A stretch of 64,000 bases of DNA, taken from NCBI RefSeq assembly GCF_021730395.1, contig NC_069378.1, positions 47,505,001 through 47,569,000 on the forward strand. The letters are read 5' to 3'. Each line of letters begins with the position of its first letter. Position 1 is the first letter of the stretch. Shown here piece after piece: positions 23,290 to 35,335 of the stretch. A program made the position numbers and the translations under genes. The notes beneath the pieces are model-generated. The model searched no databases and was not told the DNA's origin. It was given only the letters and a program-made list of their open reading frames with translations. Source of the stretch: Mercenaria mercenaria (lineage: Eukaryota > Mollusca > Bivalvia > Venerida > Veneridae).

Positions 23290-26200
23290 ATGAAGACTTG
23301 GATTTCAATTGGTCTGTTGACATTAGTCACTCTCCTTCAGAATGGAGGTAAGTCAAGTTATTAAATTTATTTTTCTCTATGTATTTTTACTGCTTCAGCA
23401 TCGATCTACAAGCCTGATATATTCCAAGCTGTACCATGTGGTTAGTAATAACTTTTCAATATTTTCTTAAAACGGTATAAAATTAAATATCAAAGCTGTG
23501 CTTTGTTCTAAAATTTAGGCATACAGTGATGAAATGGAACTCTACTTTATATTACTGTTCGATTTTAAAATTTGCGAAAAATGTCTAAATTGTATAATAA
23601 AATTTATACATTTCAGTGTCTTTGGGCAATGATTTCGCGATCATTAGAAGTAAACAATGCCTATGAATAATGAAATAAACTGTTTCTTCGTCTTGAAAAA
23701 CTCAGGACATAAAATTTACAGTGACCGCTTCTGATACACTTGGTTTTGTATGTATAAGGACCTCCATGAAAGGAAAACTAATCGTAAAACTGTTACAATT
23801 TTGATTTAAGACGCCAGAAAATAAACGACAAACATATCATTATATCGAAACAATGGAGAATCAATGTACGCAACTTCTACAACTACATCTCCATGTTTTA
23901 CGATGCTAGAACGGTAACGGTAACGTTTAATAGTAATGCGATTCGGCTGCACTGAAAAGGTATTGTTGTTATCGCTAATTCCAAATGTAAACAAATAACG
24001 TCTTTAACCTTTTCATATATAACAAACATGATACTTTAGATTTGGTCATTAGTATGGTTTTGAGTTTAATCTCATGGCATGAAAAATTTCACAAATTTTG
24101 TATTGTTATACCGTTCGATGAAAATAAAAGCCATACTCACGAAAAAGACTAATATCTTATATTCACTGTTTTTATACAATATAATAAAAACTTAGAAATA
24201 GACAATAATTACAAAATGTTTTATTTGACAAATATTTTTCGAATGTGTAATCGTTTCTGATTTTGGAAAATATACTGAAAGCACTTTGGAACGTTTGTAC
24301 ACAAATGAAGAGTGCTATATAAAATTATATATTCTACGGCTTAACCATGTTAACAAATTTCCTTGTGATAACTTTTCAAGCAGACTACTAGTAACCGAAC
24401 ACACACACACGCGCGCGCGCACGCACGCACACACACAAACGCACAAACACTAGTTCAGGTAAGGTCTTTTTTTTCAGCAAAGCCGCTAGTATTATCTTTG
24501 GTAAAAACAGGTCCGTTTGAAAGAAAAACTGAAAAAAAATATTTCCATCGTTACGTAAATAGAAGAATATTAATACTCCGTGTAAATTTGTTTCTTCTGT
24601 AATTTCAAGTCAGATAAAGATTTCAGCACGACGGTAAAGTTAACAATTGAGGACGCTTACAAACTTTTTCACTTTGTCACTATAAATACAAAATGTATAC
24701 GTTAAGTTTTATTATTCATATTCATTTATTAATGACTTCAATGATCTGAATAACGAGCAACAGAATTTAGTTACTAACAACTTCCACTTATTGTTTTACA
24801 TGCAAAAGGAATTGCAGTTTCTCTCTGCGATATTATTCAGGCAATTAGCTCAATATCAATTAGTTAATAGTTATGAAAATCCAAGGAGCATTGATATTTC
24901 ATATTTGAAATTAACACTTACCGTTTAATATAGAGCTAACTTTAAAAATGGTATATGATATTTGTAAATTAACGGTTGAAAAGCAAAACAAATGGCTGTT
25001 TAATATGATATATGTTTGTTTGGTGAGCGTGAAAATGTATTTAAATGAAATTAGTATAAATATGTCCTTCTGAAGTAAAATATGTAAACTCTTATTTGAA
25101 AATATTTTCTAGAATGCACAATAAACTCATGGACAACACCATCGATTGCAACGGGAGATGGAGGCAGTGGAACTCTTACAAGTACAGTTGATAATGGTGC
25201 AACAACCGGAAGCACACTTGGTATAACCATAGTCGCTACTTCGAGTGGTACTGTAAATGCCTACACATTGACATCACAAACACCTACCGACGTTACTTTT
25301 GCCATTGACAATTCAGGTGTTCTCACAATCGGGTCAGGCACTGTGGCTTACGCTACTACGTCTGTGTATACATTAGTCATTACGTAAGTCAAGCTATGTT
25401 ACCTATTAGTGATGAATAAAATGATTTAATTGATTTAATTTTTAATTAATTTAAATAACTTTAATTAATGAGTACTAACTAAGTTATACGTTTACAAACT
25501 AGGTGATACTTCATAAAACTAATGAATTAAGTACATGTATTATGCTGTTAATCTAAATCATTATTTCCTCTAGCCTGTATTGCTTTTTGAAACATAAAGT
25601 TTACGTTTATTACCTTTAAACGTAATACAGAAGAGGTCGCCCAACACGACATGTTTGTTGGCAATTATATTTTGTCACATAAATTTGATTTACTTTTAAT
25701 TGTCTTTATTACCTCTTCCACTTTGATTTTTACGACTCAAAACAAAAAATTAAAGGTCAATATATTTAAGTCTGGATACATAGGTTTAAGAAAAATTTAG
25801 AAAGCACATCGTAGATGGAAGGCTTACATTTTGTGGTTAAAATGGATTTGTCAGAACAAATATACATATGTTAATATTTTCTTTTAACAGCAATTCAGAT
25901 ATTTAAGTATTTCATTTATTTTCAATGCACATAGCATTGACAAATATCAAAAAAATGCATAATTAAAATTCAAAATGCATTATTATTTCGCATGACTACA
26001 TAAATAAGCATGTACTATAGAAGCGAAATCATTAAAATCCGATACACATGATTTGTGACAAGTAACAACCCATATTATATATTTTGTTATTATTTAAGAA
26101 ATAATAAGTTCCCAAATGTGGTTTATCGTAGAATAACCCGAGTTTTTAGTTCCTATGCGTAAGAATATGTCACGAGGGCCGTAAGCCTGAGTGATATATT

Positions 26201-28009
26201 GTTTCGCATAAGAACGAAAGACCCGGGTTATTCTACGACAAATCGCACTTGGGAACTTATTATTTCGATTCTAACACGACATACTAGTACCAACAATGTT
26301 AGAAAAAATGGTAACTACTTTTTACGACCGTGGTACGACGTCATTGCAAGTTGTTTATTGTAGAACAATCCGAGATAGATTTTGCTCTACATGTATGTAG
26401 ATTATTTGCTGGTCTTTATCGAATTTTGATAAAGACTTCGAATACGAATATCACTTTCAACAATTGCAGTTGTCAATTTAAATTTAATGGGGTTTTCTAC
26501 AACTACTTTAATGTAAGCAAAACTTATTATGCCTGTGTCCAGTTTATACGAGGTTTATTTTCAAATAAGAGCACCTTAAATTGATACCTGGAAATACGCA
26601 TATGATTATAGATGCATATCGAAGTGAACTTTAACAAAATAAAACTTTATGATATGTTTTGAGTACGACCGAGTTTACTTATTAGTCTAAATGTTTCGAT
26701 TTCAAGGAACTCCTTTTCAGATTGCGGTCAGAATTGAAGTTACAATAACTTTATAATTTTTGATCTGGTACTGTTTTTCGGTGCCTCCGAAGGCTTAAAT
26801 AAAGCAATGCTGTTTTGAAATAAGCCTCAATGATTCCAACGAGTATTTTCAGTAACTCTTTCATTTATCAAAAAGCTGCATTATGTGTATCAACATACAT
26901 GTATCTTTTTTATTCGAAGGAAAGTTTATCAGATACACAGATGATAATTGAATTTACAAATTTTTACTGTTGCAAAATATTTCGCAGTGCTGGAGATGAT
27001 GCAAGTGCGACGGGCAGTGCTTCTGTGACACTTTCGATTAATGATCTACCAGCCTTTGCAGCCACACAATACGGCTATACCATCGCAGATGCAGCAGCTG
27101 CAGGTATTGAATTTTATTGAGCTTTAGGGTACAAATCTGTTGATACACTGATATACTAGGTTAAACATTATCTTTACTTCATTTTTTATTATTTCAGAAA
27201 TAATATATCTCATTTAGTGATTTGTCGCTAGATAAATCAGTGTTTGGAGTTCAGATGCGAAGGAATTAAATCACGAGGGCGCAGCCCTAGTGATATAATA
27301 CGCATCTGAACGACAAGAGCAAAACACTAACTAAGATATACTATTTCGATTCTAACACAATACCAAGGATTGCTATATGCCTTTTGACGCTTTGACGTAA
27401 TAATTGCGACGTCAGAACAGTGAATAAAGTTATATGCACCATGATTGTTTTAATAATCTAAATGTATTTAGAAATTTGTGAAAAACAATTTTCTGTCATT
27501 ATCCAGGCACAACTTTGGCAACACATACGGCAACAGATGTAGTGAACAGTGGCTCGTTAACATATTCTTTCTCAAGTAAGTATTCAACATGACATGTACC
27601 TGAAAATTTAAGAAAATAAAATGTAAGATAATTATACCTGCGTGTCTGAATTATGAGTATTGCAAAGGAATAATAATGCCTAAGATAAATTAGACATTGT
27701 TACAAAACTTTATCGAGAATTTGTTTTATTTGATTTACCACTGTTGTAAAATAAGTGTTGTAAAAACTATTTACAGGTGGAAATACAAACACGGATTTTG
27801 CAGTGAGCTCATCAGGAGTTATAACCACCGCAAACGCAATGGCTGCTTCCACACTGGGGGGATATAGTCTTGTGCTAGAGGCTGCAGACGCTACCCTGAC
27901 AGGAACTACGACGGTTTGGGTTGTTGTGACGTCATGCTCAAGCGGAGCTGCAGGGATCTTAGCTGGCGTCATGACTTTGTTGATGGCTATGACGGCGACT
28001 TTGTATTAG
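23290..28009 (+). CDS. Two-domain cadherin-like protein with signal peptide and GPI-type tail
   Basis: Exons 23290-23347, 25113-25383, 26988-27103, 27507-27575 and 27777-28009 (TAG), all GT-AG, intron phases 1, 2, 1, 1; 248 residues. Exon 1 encodes a signal peptide (MKTWISIGLLTLVTLLQNG). Exons 2-3 give a degenerate cadherin-type domain (VTFAIDNSGVLTI, SVYTLVIT, then SASVTLSINDLPAFAATQYGYTIA cut here at its linker INDLPAF). Exons 4-5 give a second (LTYSFS, TDFAVSSSGVITT, GGYSLVLEAAD, TTTVWVVVTS). The end, TSCSSGAAGILAGVMTLLM..., has small residues then a hydrophobic tail with no cytoplasmic part, as expected for GPI anchoring. It is a paralogue of 659-4510 with matching junctions; both tails share GVMT. 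Most acidic calcium ligands of cadherins are absent, so calcium-dependent adhesion is doubtful. The protein is very rich in Ser, Thr, Ala and Gly. The role is inferred only: an extracellular, membrane-tethered protein. Confidence 0.8.
24400..24450. repeat. (CA)n/(CG)n microsatellite
   Basis: ACACACACACGCGCGCGCGC followed by ACGCACGCACACACACAAAC, in the first intron of cadherin-like gene 2. Confidence 0.85.
26095..26345. repeat. Hairpin element, group B, copy 2 (intron)
   Basis: Arms AATAATAAGTTCCCAAATGT ... and ... CACTTGGGAACTTATTATTT, with TTCTACGACAAATCGC against GGTTTATCGTAGAATAACCC. The centre is CACGAGGGCCGTAAGCCTGA. It is followed by CGATTCTAACACGACA and TACGACGTCATTGC. It lies in an intron of cadherin-like gene 2. 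Confidence 0.7.
27190..27440. repeat. Hairpin element, group B, copy 3 (intron)
   Basis: Same plan as the copy at 26095: arms ATATATCTCATTTAGTGATT and ACACTAACTAAGATATACTA, inner arms GGAGTTCAGATGCG and CGCATCTGAACGAC, centre CACGAGGGCGCAGCCCTAGT. It is followed by CGATTCTAACACAATACCAA and a TTGCGACGTCA site. It lies in the next intron of cadherin-like gene 2. Confidence 0.7.
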
Positions 28010-28490
28010 CTAATTTAGTGACAACGAAATATTTCCGTTCCTTCATCGATAGCGTATTTACATCGGGAAAGACGATTGATCATATAAGACTGACTGTATA
28101 ATTCTAAGACATAATGCGTCAACATAAATTCACGTTACATTTTTAAACCTCTATATCGAGTTAATCGTTGTCATTGCTAAATGTTATTTTATCTATTGTT
28201 GCATGATACCAACTGCACAAACAGTCTTTGAAGTTGATGAAAAGTGTATGAAGTCGAGCGGGAAATGAATTGTCACTTTTGATAGATTTTATTGAAGACA
28301 TTTGTGTGTTTGTTTGTTTTATTAATCAAATGCTAGAATGATATCAAGGCACTCGATATCTGCGCATCTATACCGATATGATGTCTATCAATAGTTATAA
28401 AATATCTAAATGTTTTAAATAACAGTCGTAAAGAGAACAAAAAGTAGGGTTGAATTATATTCCTTAACCATTCTCATTCTTATTGTTTGA

Positions 28491-28500
28491 ATAAATAAAT
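28491..28500 (+). promoter_or_regulatory. Candidate polyadenylation signal of cadherin-like gene 2
   Basis: AATAAATAAA lies about 480 bases after the stop codon. It is the first AATAAA I noticed after the stop in this AT-rich stretch, so it is only a candidate. Confidence 0.3.
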
Positions 28501-31429
28501 TTACTTTAAGGCTAGTGCGACAGTATGTGATGGCAATAGAAAATTCGTTGTAACTAACTTTCTTCAAAAGATAACAATTTATCATTTTAATGTCATAGAG
28601 TGAAAAGCAAAATCAGTCCCGAGTGCCTTGAAATCATTTATTCTGATCAATTCATGAAATGAATTAAATTCATTGAAATATTGATCAGTTCTTACTCTGT
28701 CGTCACTTACTTAAACATATACACTTACTTAGATGTAGTTATCCTGATGTATCTTACGATTTATTTAGCTTTCATGTCCTTATTAAAAACTTTTACACAG
28801 CCGAATAATGAGCGTAAATGCTAACAATGAAAACTTATTTCATAACTATTTATATAAATCGCGGGTCAGTATTTTGTCCTATAGGACCGGTCTATATTCA
28901 ACACATGTTTACTGGAAATTAAACTGAAAATTAATTTGTGATGCCATTATTGAATGGCTTGAAACTATTGACCATCTCGGTCATTTAGATCTCGGACAAT
29001 AGTTTTGACTATCGACCGGCAAGCCATCTGGTAAGTCCAAAATACTTATCTATAGAATAGGCAAGTTTTAGTTCTAGAAAGAAACTAACGCGGTATTGAG
29101 TTTGTGAAGACACGACTTAATTTCTGATCAAAATTAGTTCGTCACGCAATAAAAAATTACAAGCTAGTAAGATTTAGCTATATTTGTAAAAATTGTGACA
29201 TAAGGTTTGCAGTAAGTGATACTTACTTACCATCTTGAAAATGTTTTCTCTTATTATCAACCTCTCTCTTTGCTTTTTGGCAGTGTTCTCAATAAAATTA
29301 TAAACTATCTCTTGTTGTTTATTTGACTGATGAGCCATTTTGCATCCTCACTAAAACACTAAGTACAGAAAAGCAGACGAGAGTAAACGCTGCTTTGTAT
29401 TGTTTTTTGACAAACAGTAGTCCTCTGACGTTGAAAAAAAACTTAAATAATTCTGTGTGATTCTGTGTTCAATAAGAACCATAATAGTTCCATCGTTTTG
29501 TCCTTTAGATTTGTGGGAAAATACGATGCTAAGAAGCGAAGACACGATGCGTAGTGCGTTATCACACTTTCGCATTGTGTTTTCTTGTTCTTATATATAA
29601 GGAGATATTACGAATCTCTCTATCGTACTTCTTTAATATCGTCCTCATGTCAAAGGGTTAATGGCAGGGAACCACAATGTGAAAGTGCAATATTGACATT
29701 GTATTTTTGTACTTTCCTAATATCGCCCTCAGAACTCTTCGGAAAATATTGGAGTTTAAGCAGAAAATTTTTCATTGTAGTTCTAGAGAGTTTGCTCAAT
29801 TTCTCAAAACAACCATTTTCTTATACGCATTTGACATAAGTCATTCTGTAAAAGAAATTTTATGAAAATAGTAGGACATGATTATATAAAATGTAACGAC
29901 GGTAAAAACATCTCGGGGTCCTTGTGCAATATTATGAAATGTATCGACGGTAAAAAGACTCGGAGTCCTTGTGCATATCATATTTTTGTTCAGAATATTA
30001 AACTCGTTTTTAATAATAATTTCTAGTTTTTCTGTCCAATCTTTTATTTTGCATCTGGTTACATTTTTAATATACCTAGATATTGGTGGTGGGCCAAGGA
30101 AATTCTTAATTTGCATTGTATGGATCAATCACTTTTACATATAGGTTACAATACACATGGTCGTTGATGTATTGGAAAGTCAATTATAAATGGTATCACT
30201 GCGTCTCTTTTAATTTTGATTAAACCCTACAGAAAATATATAGGTCTATATGAATCAGGTTATAATTTAAGAGATGTTCTCCACAGGGATCATTTTAACG
30301 AGAGTTTTCTTTCATTTATTTATATTCCATTTAATGTTATTGTCCTACATTTAACACTACAATAAAAGACCAGTCTATTTCCAATGGCTAAAACTTCTAA
30401 TGAACTACTAGTATTCGGGACCCCAGCTGGCCAAATTATAACAATTATTAATAATTCACAGAAAAAAATGCCAGTAAGTTTACACTTGAATTCGAAGAAG
30501 GGAGACGGTGAACTTATATCGCGGTGAATGTATGCTAATTGAATTGATTTGAATTTGTTTTAAGGAAAATTTGCTGATTGGGAACTGATGCAAATTATTC
30601 ATTTGCAAACCCTTCATATGTATTGGCAGTGTAAAATCTAAATATATTCTATTGCGTAAGACAATAACAATTATGTATAGATGAGTTGTTATTTGAAGAG
30701 TATACTATAAATTTTATTGCTCGAACAGGACATTTTTATGTAAAGGGAATGAAACGATACTTTCAGCATTTCAGTTGATGCTCTATTACTCTCCCTTTAC
30801 TGAAGCGCTGTTTATCGACTTTGTTGCTGGCCTTTCACGTACATCTTTAAATCTGAAAACAGAGATTGAAAGTATAAAACTGATTAAATGTCTAAGATAG
30901 ATATCGACTAAGCGTCACTGTCACCGTCTTGCAACGTTATATCATGCTTATATTATATTACAAATCTATAAAAGAAAATTAAATTATTATATAAGAATTT
31001 CAATATCGGTTAACACACGTCGATTTACATCTTTAAAAAAAGTTGAATACTATGTAACGTCTACGTCCTACTTCCTTATTCGGAAAATTGACAGATAAAT
31101 GGCAACTGATATGTAAACTACAATAACATATGTACAATTTTAAGGTTTACGCATGGTGTATTGTCGCAGGGGTAACTCACGTTCAGTAAACATCCAATTT
31201 GTTCATAGGTCATTGATAGCCGTTATATACATATTCACCCGATAGTTGTCAAGAAAAGACTTTCTTGCATACCCGACGGGGATTTCCGGTATTTTTACCA
31301 GTGCTGGAAAAATCCATCTTACACCCCGGGGCGTAAGATGACTCTCGTGCTGTAAAAGACGTATTACGAACTACATATATGTAAATGATTCATGTAGTAA
31401 TTTATATTTTATTTATAAACGGAATAAAA
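28501..31429. other. Intergenic, little recognised
   Basis: AT-rich. An imperfect ~60 bp duplication occurs at about 29888-29985 (GACGGTAAAAA...CTCGG.GTCCTTGTGCA twice). A short foldback TTACACCCCGGGGCGTAA lies near 31320. No supported gene. Confidence 0.45.
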
Positions 31430-31870
31430 ATTCAGTACCTTGACAGTTCCTATTGGTCCCTGATAGTATATTTCTCGATTCAAATCACGTTATTTTATCA
31501 AAAATTCATAACGTTACGCTACAACTGATAAAACAAAACTGGATCTAAACATTGTTATTTGTTTTGAAACGTCATGACGTCTTTCCTGTTTACGGACGTT
31601 GGTTTCCCGCGCTTTGTTTAAATACACTGCTATAAGAAATAGTTCTAAAAAGAAAGCCGTTCGATTGGTTTTATTTTTATTATTATTTCTTGAAATCGGT
31701 ATGCAAGAAAAAGATTCTATCACTGGTTATAGGTGCAGATGGAAATATCCGGCTCTCGTGTAACTATTTAGGCGGTAAGTCGGCAGGGAGCCTCGTTACC
31801 GCCTAAATAGTTACCCTCGAGGCCGGATATTCCCATCTGCACCTACAACCAGTGAAAGAATCTTATATTC
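31430..31870. repeat. Hairpin element, group A, copy 1
   Basis: A block with TATATTTCTCGATTCAAAT, AACGTTACGCTACAACTGAT, TCATGACGTC and TTTACGGACGTTGGTTTCCC leads to a ~150 bp hairpin. The arm ATAGGTGCAGATGGAAATAT is opposed to ATATTCCCATCTGCACCTAC, and AACTATTTAGGCGGTAA to TTACCGCCTAAATAGTT. The same plan recurs at 33321, 33858 and 34795. Confidence 0.7.
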
Positions 31871-32844
31871 TATAGAGATTATTGTGTATAAAAAGTTAAA
31901 ATTAACCCTGTATTACATATATTTCGAGTGGCCATTGTCTATTTCGAAAATATCAACAAACCTTATATTCTTTTAAATTTAAGTACCAGGTTTTGGTACA
32001 TGGTTAATAAATATATCTTTGTGTCAAAATCAATGTGTTTTAATACACTGTTCGGTTATTCTAAACAAATAATACTGCTGGGAGTAGAGCAGCGACAGAA
32101 ATAATTTCACACAGTCATTTTTGATGTCACACTTTATATTTCTGTGGCCATCTCTGTCAAATATTGACATATTTCAACGGAAATTTGACACAGGATCTAA
32201 CTATCACTTGATTTAAAGGAAACAAATCATTGATACCGATTGGTGTAAATTCATTGGGCCGTGGCAGTGACAATAAAAATACACTAGAAAAAATGTCCAA
32301 AATGAGTGCCACTTATGCATGTCATTTGCAGGGTTACATAAGTTTACGTTCTCCCTAAGACTCGCCAAGAGTTAGAAGACGCCCTTATTAAGACAAGGAC
32401 TATTTTTCCGCAAAAGCACTTTGATTGGTCATCGCCTTCGTATCAAAAATATTTGAAAATATTGCGCTACTTTAAGGAGGTAATATCAATCCGCTAAAGA
32501 AAGATGATTGCAAAGCTTAAAACACTTTTATTGCACGCTCAATATAATTTGTAAATTGAAACCTATGTGTTTATTTGACAGAGAAAAATTTAAGTTACCG
32601 ATAACCAAGAACATTTTTTAAAAAAGGATTGTCCCATCAATCCCATCTGATGTAGCCATTTTAGGGAATTTACACTTATAAAGTAAAGGCCATTTTTCAG
32701 ACTGGTCAGAACAAAATAAGACAAAACACAAAATGCTCTTTCAAATACATGTGTTCTGCAAATTTTTTTGTTCATTATCAATCACACACAATTAAAATGT
32801 TGAAGTATTTAACAATAACAAAATGCCTATTATGGAAATTTGAA
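31871..32844. other. Intergenic, nothing recognised
   Basis: AT-rich, with no supported gene or repeat. Short ORFs on both strands lack motifs. Confidence 0.4.
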
Positions 32845-33202
32845 TTAGGTTTAAAAGATTCGGCCAGACAGGACTTTTTCAGGTTCAAGTTCTTTTTGCA
32901 CTGGTCTATTACCAACAATATATTAAGCCTATATTGGTTAAAACGTTCTACATGGCACTTAACAAGAGTCATTATAAATTATATGAAGAACACCAATGTG
33001 TCTAAAAGTACGTTATGCGCTACATGCCAAAAGTTTGTGCTAATGTAAGAACTATAAATTTTGAAAAATTATGTGAAAAAGGTTTAAAAAGTTCTGCCTG
33101 GCAGAACTTTATGTGCCTCAACTCGAGTGTTTTAAAATAAGATAAAGGATATAATGGATATGTGTTTATGAAGTTAAAAATGTTCTGCCCGGCAGAACTT
33201 TT
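32845..33202. repeat. Three copies of a short palindrome-centred motif
   Basis: GTTCTGCC-T-GGCAGAAC (33091-33107) and GTTCTGCC-C-GGCAGAAC (33182-33198) are perfect 8+1+8 palindromes. The first sits in AAAGTTC...GAACTTT. A decayed copy, AAAAGATTCGGCCAGACAGG, lies near 32855 in the same GGTTTAAAA context. Confidence 0.6.
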
Positions 33203-33320
33203 TAGGATCATAATACATTACAGACGAAAAGATTATCATTTTAAAATACATTTTGAAAAGTAACAGATAATATCTTTTACTCACACTTAAGTCATGAGTA
33301 AATCAATTATTATCTTTTCT

Positions 33321-33857
33321 CACTTATCGGACAGAAATATCTCTATTTTTAGAAATGCTGGAAAATCTTATCTCACATGGGTTATCCCACACTCATGTGA
33401 CGGACTACCTCATGCACTGAATATATATATTATTTATGTAAAATAATTAAAAATCAGGTACCTTTATCTTTTCTCTCCGTTCCTTATAGTGTATTTCTCG
33501 ATTCAAAATTCATTACTTTATGATAAGAACGTACCGTTACGCTACAAACGATAAAACTAAAGCAGAACTTTGTTATTGTGCGTCACTGAAATGTCACGAC
33601 GTCACAACTGCTTACGGACGTCAATTTCCCGCGTTTTAAATAGTTTCATATTTTCATGCTTATTTTTATTGTTTCTGTTGTGGTAAGTGAGAAATAGAAT
33701 CCATCATTGGTAATCGGTGAAGATCGGAAATCCCAACCCTCGGGCGCACCGCTCAAGTCTTAAACTCGGCACAGCCTCGTTTAAGACTTGAGCGGTGCGC
33801 CCTCGGGTTGGGTTTTTCTGATCTTAACCGAAGACCAATGACAGATTCTCTATTTCT
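33321..33857. repeat. Hairpin element, group A, copy 2 (tandem unit 1)
   Basis: Begins CACTTATCGGACAGAAATAT. It contains TATTTCTCGATTCAAAATTC, CGTTACGCTACAAACGATAA, GTCACGACGTCACAACTGCT, TACGGACGTCAATTTCCCGC and a hairpin at 33732-33812 with 34-bp arms (CCCAACCCTCGGGCGCACCG and its complement). A second copy follows directly. Confidence 0.8.
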
Positions 33858-34394
33858 CACTTATCGGACAGAAAAATCTCTATTTTTAGAAATGCTGGAA
33901 AATCTTATCTCACATGGGTTATCCCACACTCCTGTGACGGACTACCTCATGCACTGAATATACATATTATTTATGTAAAATAATTAAAAATCAGGTACCT
34001 TTATCCATTCTCTCCGTTCCTTATAGTGTATTTCTCGATTCAAAATTCATTACTTTATGATAAGAACGTACCGTTACGTTACAAACGATAAAACTAAAGC
34101 GGAACTTTGTTATTGTGCGTCACTGAAATGTCACGACGTCACTTCTGCTTACGGACGTCAATTTCCCGCGTTTTAAATAGTTTCATATTTTCATGCTTGT
34201 TTTTATTGTTTCTGTTGTGGTAAGTGAGAAATAGAATCCATCATTGGTGTTCGGTGAAGATCGGAAATCCCAACCCTCGGGCGCACCGCTCAAGTCTTAA
34301 ACTCGGCACAGCCTCGTTTAAGACTTGAGCGGTGCGCCCTCGGGTTGGGATTTTATGATCTTAACCGAAGACCAATGACAGATTCTCTATATCT
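33858..34394. repeat. Hairpin element, group A, copy 3 (tandem unit 2)
   Basis: A direct tandem copy of 33321-33857 with an exact 537 bp offset and, by eye, about 97% identity. The hairpin is at 34269-34349. The duplication covers the conserved block, the hairpin and flanking DNA. Confidence 0.85.
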
Positions 34395-34794
34395 TCATTA
34401 TCATACCACAAACATCAAATAGGTTTAGGCTATTGTATTGACAGCTAACATCGTTACAATATTCGCAGTATAAATGTAACATTTAAATAATGTTCTTTAA
34501 TTGTTCCTTGTATACTTCGTGGTTAGGTTCTGTGTCTAAAACGAGACTAAAAGCAATTGAATTTTAAATTATCAAAACTATAATACATGTACCTCAAGAA
34601 ATAGACTGTCGATTGTACTTCTGATTAATATATAATAATTATATAAGAAGTAATGGTAACCTTAACATATTATTATTATTATTAAATGGTTTTTGTGCCC
34701 TTTTTATGGGTACTTGCATCTTCTGGCACAATAAATTTCAGCTTTTCAGTTTCTATATTATTTGTATAAGAGTCTATTTACTGTATAAAATCAA

Positions 34795-35080
34795 TTACCT
34801 GGATAGTTGTACTTTCTTGCTTATTGCGTAATTCAGGGATAAAAATACGTTATTTCACGAAGAATACACGATGTTACGCTCAAGATGATAAAATAAAACG
34901 GAAATATTCGCTGTTTTACCTCCATGAAACGCCATGACGTCATTTCTGTTTACGGACGTTAATTTCCCGCGCTAACGCCAGGACCATTATCGATAATGGC
35001 CCCTGGGCTCATTATGATAATGTGATAATGCATGATGCAATGCGATAATGAGAGAATTTTAAGCACAAATTTGTTACTTT
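34795..35080. repeat. Hairpin element, group A, copy 4 (divergent)
   Basis: Contains ATGTTACGCTCAAGATGATA, CGCCATGACGTCATTTCTGT, TTACGGACGTTAATTTCCCG and the palindrome ACCATTATCGATAATGGCCC, then a GATAATG-rich tail. The block order matches the copies at 31430 and 33321, but the hairpin sequence differs completely. Confidence 0.6.
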
Positions 35081-35094
35081 TTATAGATACTCAT

Positions 35095-35270
35095 GTAATA
35101 ATATTATTATTATTATTATACCAGATTTATATAGCGCCCTTTTTATGATAAACACGTTCAAAGGCGCTTTATATATAGCAAACGCAGCCACACAGGGCGA
35201 TACACACAAAGCCGTCTTTCCTGGGAAGAACCAGTACATGGCTCTTAGGCGTAACCATAGTAAAACTCAT
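35095..35270. repeat. Dispersed repeat with CAGATTTATATAGCGCCC
   Basis: (ATT)n, then ATACCAGATTTATATAGCGC, CCTTTTTATGATAAACACGT and TCAAAGGCGCTTTATATATA. I recall very similar sequences as common dispersed repeats in marine invertebrates. No coding capacity. Confidence 0.5.
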
Positions 35271-35335
35271 GGAAGAAGTGAGTAACAGTGATACGTTAAG
35301 TTTGAACCTGTTGACAATGCCTGTCTATTGTTAAA

